The notes under the pieces were generated by a model. It had not been told where the DNA came from. It saw only the letters and a program-made list of their open reading frames with translations, and searched no databases. Shown here piece after piece: positions 58,048-64,000 of a DNA stretch of 64,000 bases; within the stretch, counting starts at the first letter, position 1; each line of letters begins with the position of its first letter. A program made the translations under genes and the position numbers. The stretch covers positions 930,001 through 994,000 of the forward strand of contig JALRME010000014.1 in assembly GCA_026120035.1 (NCBI GenBank), in the 5' to 3' direction. The stretch is from Coleophoma eucalyptorum. Its lineage: Eukaryota; Ascomycota; Leotiomycetes; Helotiales; Dermateaceae.

Positions 58048-59339
58048 ATGGAATGGTCATTCCTGATTATTGCAATAGCTATTGTGTCCTTGAGATTATA
58101 CACAAGATTTCGTATAGTGAAGGAAACCCGAACAGATGACTGGCTCATATTGGTTGCCTTGGTACGGATACATTGATATAATCTTTAGTTTCATCGATTG
58201 CAGCTAATCTTGTGATGGATACAGTGCACCCACGTGGTTTCTACGGTACTTGATATTGTCGGTGAGTTCCCGTAGTCAAAATGATTCAGTATATAGGCAA
58301 TGTTGTATCAGCATTCCACGAATACATATTACCTGACCGGTGGCTTACCAATATGATTTTCGCTTTAGGTATGAAGTATGGACTTGGAGTGCATGTCGAA
58401 CACACGACCTGGGATCAGTTCATCAAACTCGGTCAAGTGAGAATCCTATGCAACTATCTTCACATTATTGTCATAAAACTAATTTATTAGATAACATACG
58501 TGATACAGATAATATATATTGTGTCAATGACTCTTGTCAAGCTCTCTATCCTCGCTACCTATTTACGAACCTTCACGATCGGAATGATTCGGCCTATTAT
58601 TAAAATCTGCATGGGTTTCCTTCTCGGAATAGGCATCTCAAGCATCTTCGGAATAGTTTTCCAGTGTGTACCTGTCAAGGGGAATTTTTTTCAATCAACT
58701 TTCCAGAGACCAGGAGACCATTGCATCAATGGGTGGGCTCTCCAATACTCCATATCAAGTCTCATGATTGTTGCAGATCTTGCAGTACTCGTGTTACCAA
58801 TCAAGAATATCTGGGGTGCGCATTTCCAATTTCTGGCATTCGTCATAAATTCCAAGACAAAGAAAATTTAACTGACTTTGAAATTCATCAGAGCTTTCTT
58901 GTCTGTCCAAGAAAAAGCGTGCTGGACTTATCATCCTATTATCATTAGGAGGACTGTAAGTGAACTATATAAAAGACTGAACAATAGATCATGCTAACCA
59001 TAATTTCTCTAGAGCCTGCATTGCGTCAATTATCCGACTCAGGGTTGTGTACATAATAAAACATAGCCAAGACCGCAGCTGTGAGTTTGATTTTTTCTTA
59101 TGAATCTACCTCTTCCCTAGAGGGATTCTATTTATTGTGACTAACTCTCTGATTTGTCAACAGGGGATACATTTCAGTTTTCATTATGCTCCAGTCTAGA
59201 AGTCTCTCTAGGCATCATTGCGGTGTCTATTTCCGCATGTAAGGCATTTGTAAGAAAGCATTTCCCAAAATCGAAGATTCTAGATACGAAGGAGTCGTCA
59301 ACCAGCCAGAGACAGATTCTTGTGATAGAGGAGGTATAA
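58048..59339 (+). CDS. PTH11-type rhodopsin-domain integral membrane protein, copy 2
   Basis: Seven exons, 58048-58161, 58225-58261, 58369-58436, 58491-58815, 58892-58955, 59013-59080 and 59164-59339, sum to 852 nt and 283 residues with matching phases. Landmarks in order: MEWSFLIIAIAIVSLRLYTR, RTDDWLILVALCTHVVSTVL, YGLGVHVEHTTWDQF, VKLSILATYLRTF, QCVPVKGNFFQSTFQRPGDH with C, SSLMIVADLAVLVLPIKNIW, KKRAGLIILLSLGGLACIAS with IIRLRVVY, and WDTFQFSLCSSLEVSLGIIA. This is the complete Rhodopsin-domain pattern including the SSLEVSLGII helix. The N-terminus is shorter than usual, so a further 5' exon may exist. It is predicted to be a receptor-like plasma-membrane protein. The small exons make this model less certain than single-exon genes. 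Confidence 0.72.
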
Positions 59340-60567
59340 AGCAAACTGGTGGGTGGATATACCGTGGTGGATGTAACAAAGGCCATTTGAATCCATACAG
59401 GCTAGAATATTATAATAGTGAGCTATACTCACCTAGTATTCGCGATGGTGTATTTGGTCTACTGCAGATACCAGTCAAAGTGAGGAAGACTACCCCTAGT
59501 ATTTCGCCTTAGTTGACCATAATAAGTCCCGCGCATCTTCCTCGGACTAGGGGGGGGTGTACAGGCCAGTTGACCGTAATAAGTTGACCGTAATAAGTGT
59601 TTTCCCCCCGATCCGCCAGATGCCCCTATCTCCGCCTAAACCGTGGAGAAAGCGGCTCTGGGTTAGGGTGTCGGGTTCTAGTTAGGGTTTTAATGGGTTA
59701 GGGGCCCGCTGGTTTAACCGGGAGGATTAGAGTCTATAGATATAATTCGTCTTAGGGTTAGAGTATTTCATAATTTTTTGAAAACTTCTTTTTATAATAA
59801 ATTTACTGATGTCTTTAAAATCTAGATTCTGAAATATAAAGTTATAACTTTACCGAATCTTTTGTGACATATTTCCCTCATGAAACGTGCACCTTAATAA
59901 ACCGCGCACAATAACACCAAAACGCGTCAACTAACATTCCACCTACAATACTACTCCCAAATCAAGCTTTACCTTCTAATCAAGAAGGTAGCATTCTTTT
60001 AAGTATCTAGGTACTTGAATTATACTGTGGTGGGGAAAGTCCTATCAAAGCACATAGAGTTGCAGGACGTGGAATAGAGGGTAGTTCAGTAGTAGCACTA
60101 CATTTCGCAGTTATCGTCAAGTTTTGGGTTGGTTAAAAAGGTATGTAAATTGTTGTTTTTCTATAGTACAGCCCAGCTGCATTTATATATGCATGCATGA
60201 TCCTCGTGACAGAATGGAGTTGAAATCAAGTGACAGCAAGTAACCCCGTCACAATACCAATTTGAAAACGTTCGCGCTACTACTATTATATATAACGTAC
60301 CTATCCAAACCCTAACGTTAGCATCCTCCAACTTCGGTGTAATTGGATTTTTTTCCTATACCGAAAATATCGGTACACGGTCTTGGCGATAAAACTCAAT
60401 CACACTATAATTGGAATCTAGGGTTTATCTTTATTCTTTTCATTTTTTATTATTTCGTACGAACAATAATAGTAAATCAATTAGAACATTAAACTAAACC
60501 AATTCCCCAAGTAGTCTGCCTACTGTTCATTATTCTTCCCTCTTCCTTATTGCTTCAGCCTGTATGT
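59340..60567. other. Intergenic with short repeats
   Basis: AGTTGACCGTAATAAGT occurs twice in tandem at about 59570-59600, with a related AGTTGACCATAATAAGT at about 59512. At 59660-59770 GGTTAGGGT-type words recur (GGGTTAGGGTGTC, TAGTTAGGGTTT, GGGTTAGGGG, TTAGGGTTAG). No gene is supported. Confidence 0.5.
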
Positions 60568-60897
60568 TTAGAAAGGCGCTTCTCGATATCTTCCGGTCGT
60601 ATATTCTTTGGGAGAGGATAGGCAGTTTGCTATATAAGTATTAGCACTGGCTATGTATTTCAAGCAAGAAATCGCTTTACTTAATATCTCTGCTGTAGAT
60701 GGCGGCCAAGATATATGATCCCTGGATCTGTACGTGGTGTATCGACCATGCCTGCAAATAATCAGAGCAACGTCGATACCATCGAATTCCCCTAATTCAT
60801 AGGCTTTCTTAACCAAGGTATCCCCCCTATTTATTCCCTCGGTCTTTCTTTTTCTTCTTTTTCCCTCGTCATTTCGTTTCACGTTTATAATATCCAT
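60568..60897 (-). CDS. Small MADS-box-like (SRF-type) protein, possibly frameshifted at the end
   Basis: Residues 1-66 contain a basic stretch (KRNDEGKRRKRKTEGINRGD) followed by TLVKKAYELGEFDGIDVALI, ICRHGRYTTYRSRDH and SWPP, which fits the MADS DNA-binding fold as found in small fungal MADS-like proteins. The downstream sequence in another frame reads AYPLPKNIRPEDIEKRLSKH, a tail typical of this family. The open frame instead ends SSPKEYTTGRYREAPF. A candidate intron (GTAAAG...TATATAG) exists between them, but its phase does not connect the two frames. Either the end differs or there is a frameshift. It should be nuclear if expressed. Confidence 0.6.
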   Translation of the reverse strand: MDIINVKRNDEGKRRKRKTEGINRGDTLVKKAYELGEFDGIDVALIICRHGRYTTYRSRDHISWPPSTAEILSKAISCLKYIASANTYIANCLSSPKEYTTGRYREAPF

Positions 60898-61344
60898 GAT
60901 ACCAAAAGGTGGTCTGCCTAGGTCGGTTTTGATACACTTCGAGCATTAAGCCTGATGCAATTGAGAGTCCTCTGTAGTTCTGGACCTTGTTTTGTCAAAG
61001 ACCCTCTGTTCTAATGGTTGTCTTTTAAGACTTTCGTATTGGTGGGCAGCAGGGGCATAGGAGCCGATTTTGAGCCCGTGGTTTGGTTGCACAATGAGAG
61101 GCCTGAATCGATCCCCTCCAAATCAAAGTGGTAGGGAGTCGCATTTGAACCCTCAATCCTCTAAAGTCTTAGCCGAAGGAAGGGCTTAATTGGGCAATGG
61201 CCTTAATTGGCCCCATTTGAATCCAAGCGGTGGGAGCCAGATTTGGACCCTTCAGATATAAAAATTGCTAGAGTACTTTGATAGGTATACTCGTACGAAA
61301 GTAACTAGGAAATATCGCCTTCTTATCCTAGATAGCTATAAAAG
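60898..61344. other. Intergenic with a direct repeat
   Basis: Two related blocks (about 61110-61170 and 61205-61260) share CCCC..TTTGAATC.AAG.GGT..GAG-like words. No gene. Confidence 0.35.
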
Positions 61345-61653
61345 TTATGTATCGGCGGGGCAATTTCCGTCTAATTTATAGAGATATGACCCAGCCGTAG
61401 CAAGCGCCAGAGGAGATCCGCCTAATTTGGTTGCGAGGCTGACAGCATCTGGATCTAGTATACGAGTTCGTACTGCCTTTGTGATGTAAGCCACACCTAC
61501 CATCAACAAGTCCCTTTCGGCCTGACGTATTTGATAAGATCTGGAGACTATCCTACCGTCGATAATATCTTCCAGGTAAGAACATATGAGGAAGAAGCTC
61601 GATGGTTTCTGTAAATTAGCTATAGTGTTGTCTATATACAACGGCCTAGTCAA
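61345..61653 (-). pseudogene. NB-ARC-like protein scrap
   Basis: The segment SLATKLGGSPLALATAGSYL preceded by DPDAV matches the GLPLA motif (LDGLPLALATAGAYL) of fungal NB-ARC/STAND proteins. The frame stops shortly after, and P-loop and repeat regions are absent in the window, so only a fragment remains. Confidence 0.5.
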
Positions 61654-61763
61654 ATGATTTCTGACTGCTGGGGCTCCAAATGCGCCAAGCTGCAGTTCGA
61701 AACACTTTTAGATAAAGAGAAGCTCTTTGAAAGTCCCCCCGGAAATAGTAAATTAATAGCATT

Positions 61764-63479
61764 CTAGCCGACCAAAACAATATCCGATTTTCTCGATACC
61801 TTTCCGCAAGAGCGCTCAATAGCACCAGCCTGGACAGCTTCAGACCCAGAAGGAATAGAAAAGGAAGTCTCAAAGCCCTCCTTAGAGATAATTCCAACAC
61901 GCTTGAGTGTCTCGTTGCTGGACCCTGCATAAATTTCATATTCAGTGACGTCTGTCGCTCCATTCCAGCTCACATAACCACGGAGTAAAGAAGAAGTGCA
62001 GCTACTCAGTAAATCATTGGCTGTAAGCTGCTTAACTACCAGGCTTGGTTTCGCTGATGGAGTAGCATGCCATTCATCCTTGTAAACACGGTACGAATCA
62101 GCAGTGTCAGAGGTGCTGAATTGAGCAGACCAGCGCACGTCGCTACCATCGGGTTTGGAACCATATTCCTTGATAATTGGATGGAGACCATAGCCCATTA
62201 GGTAATTTCCATTTGATAGCGACGTGAATGAACCTGCGGCAGCGGTGAAAAGCGTCTGCACAGGGTCGGAGAGGTTGGTATAGACGACAGGAGGATGGTC
62301 GGAATCAGGAACTTTTGGGAGGATCAGCGAGAGACCAACCGTTGGGATGGTGGTGTTCAATTGCCAATTGTTGTTCGCGAACATGGTGTATAGATTGCGA
62401 TCCTTGGAAAACTCTTGGATACGAACCATGTGCTGCCAGGACTAGAGGAATGATTAAATGTTGGTCGGCTGGCTTAGATAGAACGGATGAAAGGATGAAA
62501 AGAAGAAACTAACAAATTGGACGTTGGATGGAAGAGCACCGAAGTCGCCTCCAGTTTCGCCGTTGATCTCCCACAAGATTTTTCCGGCTCGATTAACTAA
62601 ATATGATGTCCACGTGTGACGACTGTTGATTAAATAATTATCGCCAAAAGACTCGATAGAATTGGTGTGAAACCAGTCATAGGGAGTTGTCCTATTTAAT
62701 CCGGTAGAACCAATGGGCATGTGGGTGGCAGTAACAGGCACATGAGCCAATGGACTCCAGATAAACAAAACATTGCCAGTCTTTATATCGACTTCGACAG
62801 CAAGAGGGTCCAGGACCCATCCATTGTCAGGCCCACCTACAGCAGTGAGGTTGGTCTGTGTGAGATTATATGCTGTAACAAGCATAGTATCGCGAGGAGT
62901 GATAAAGGATTCGTGAACGTCATTTTGGCATGGTGGAATTATACCTGGAAAGTTCATGTCATTCAGCTGGAGACAAACGGTGTGAATGACTGAGTAAGAT
63001 TGATCAAGAATTGGCACTTTGCCGTACCCATATGAAGCCAGTCCATCGTTCGCAGGACTGCCTACACCGGTCCAGTATGTAATTACGGGTTTGTTGTCGA
63101 ATTTCTGAACCCGAAAGTTATTTGTGGCTTCTGTAGGCCCAGCCCAAATCAGTTCATTAGTGTCGGTAAAGATAATAGGTGCCTGTTGTTTAGCTCCAGG
63201 GGGAGTTGCATCATTCGTCTGAGCCAGGAAAAGAAAACCTGGGGCAAGCGGTTCGCCGGAAGCATTTATCCTCATGAAAGGAGGTGTCGCATTGAACGAT
63301 TGATAAGTCTGCCAGGGCCAGATACCCGCGAGAGAATCCTCCGCGACCTCGCGGCTATTGGCCGAGCAGACAACTGTTTTGTCTTCATGTCGATACCAAA
63401 ACCGAGAAGGTGAACACTCTGTTTGTGAAAGAGCCAGGGCAAAACACAAGAGTTCAGAAAATCTCCGATGAAGATACAT
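61764..63479 (-). CDS. Arylsulfotransferase-like protein (ASST), second copy
   Basis: Two exons, 63479-62514 and 62441-61764, separated by a 72-bp intron, give 547 residues. An N-terminal signal peptide (RRFSELLCFALALSQTECSP) is followed by the family's order of landmarks: PGFLFLAQTNDATPPGAKQQ, IIFTDTNELIWAGP, DVHESFITPRDTMLVTAYNL, WVLDPLAVEVDIKTGNVLFI, YDWFHTNSIESFGDNYLIN, ILWEINGETGGDF and SWQHMVRIQEFS. It ends VSWNGATDVTEYEIYAGSS and a short tail without a TM helix, unlike the 31638 copy. The QHDAR-type motif of the first copy is QHMVR here, so a conserved Asp is replaced. It is probably secreted; substrate is unknown. No internal stop is seen. Confidence 0.82.
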
Positions 63480-64000
63480 AGCTGCTTGGTTGATACAGGC
63501 GAGACAATCAAGTTGAAAGAAACTGGGCTTTGCATAGCGAAGGCCACGATATATATAGTCTTTAGGGATGGAAATTCATGGCAACTCTCTCTCTCTTTTT
63601 AGTCACTGGTTATCCGAAATAAGGCAAACCCTTCTCCAGTGCAAATTCCCCAGGAATATTTCGTACATGGACCCACATAATGAGAGTGCGGGGAGTTTGC
63701 GATGTAAAGATAAACGACCGGAATCCGGCAGCCCAGGGCTTGAATATACCTGACAGCCCAAATCTAACAGGGAAATATAACTACGTGACCTTAGTCTACA
63801 CCGCAAAGATCCTCCCACATTAGAGCGTCATGAATAAACTTTTCTGGGTCAACTTATCTCTCAGACGCTTATATAATCGTATTAAATTTGCATTTTCTGA
63901 TATCTAGGTTCCGTGCCTCACGCATAGAGCCTGTATAACAGTCTCAAACCTCAGCTTTCTCGATTAACCCATAGGTAGTGATGATCCAAACCACAGAAAT
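63480..64000. other. Upstream region of the second arylsulfotransferase
   Basis: Non-coding by appearance. A TATATATAG word lies about 70 bases upstream of the start on the minus strand (near 63550). No further gene is visible before the window ends. Confidence 0.4.

Overview
The window looks like a filamentous ascomycete (Pezizomycotina) chromosome segment. It has GT-AG introns of about 50-90 bp, Zn2Cys6 regulators, HET-domain genes, PTH11-type rhodopsin-domain proteins and UstYa (DUF3328) proteins. It is a gene-poor, AT-rich accessory region littered with decayed genes, and several nonsense codons look like C-to-T changes as in repeat-induced point mutation (RIP). A leotiomycete is my guess from overall style, not something I can prove.

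The standout is a probable uncharacterised dikaritin-type RiPP cluster at about 29.9-40.3 kb. A precursor gene on the minus strand (36112-36575) encodes a signal peptide, one 55-bp intron, and tandem copies of an 18-residue unit KRDPEFSNYGEYSVTAKS with Lys-Arg (Kex2) sites. An assembly gap of N sits inside the repeat. It is flanked by two paralogous UstYa-family genes (34482-35654 and 39194-40294) with the same five-exon layout, and by two more single-pass membrane proteins (29876-30556 and 37473-38141) that also carry two HxxHC motifs. An arylsulfotransferase-like gene (31638-33583) lies inside the same block. The likely logic is secretion, Kex2 cleavage of the repeats, then oxidative cyclisation of Tyr-containing cores by UstYa-type enzymes. 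Sulfation by the neighbour is speculative.

Left side (0-30 kb): a Zn2Cys6 activator with an apparent one-base frameshift (93-2952); a small conserved hypothetical (3769-4173, minus); an intact HET protein (4839-7643); a flavin monooxygenase with an N-terminal NTF2-like domain (8415-10349) convergent with a second Zn2Cys6 regulator (10551-12067); a dead DHA2 MFS transporter (about 13470-14805); a short-chain dehydrogenase (16977-17975); a broken multi-pass membrane gene (19106-20610); HET relics (21.5-21.8 kb and 28.5-29.6 kb); an intact TRP/flavin-carrier-like channel (24491-26593); and a dead AAA ATPase (27.2-28.1 kb).

Right side (40-64 kb): a dead caspase-like gene and another relic lie between two inverted LTR-like repeats (40.6 and 43.4 kb). 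Then come a secreted type-B carboxylesterase (46933-48720), LTR and pogo-type transposon relics (49.5-51.4 kb), two rhodopsin-domain membrane genes (52018-53270 and 58048-59339) separated by relics of an amino acid permease and an alcohol dehydrogenase, a MADS-box-like gene (60.6-60.9 kb), an NB-ARC-like scrap, and a second arylsulfotransferase-like gene (61764-63479).

Exon borders were inferred by eye from frame, splice consensus and family resemblance. No search was run.
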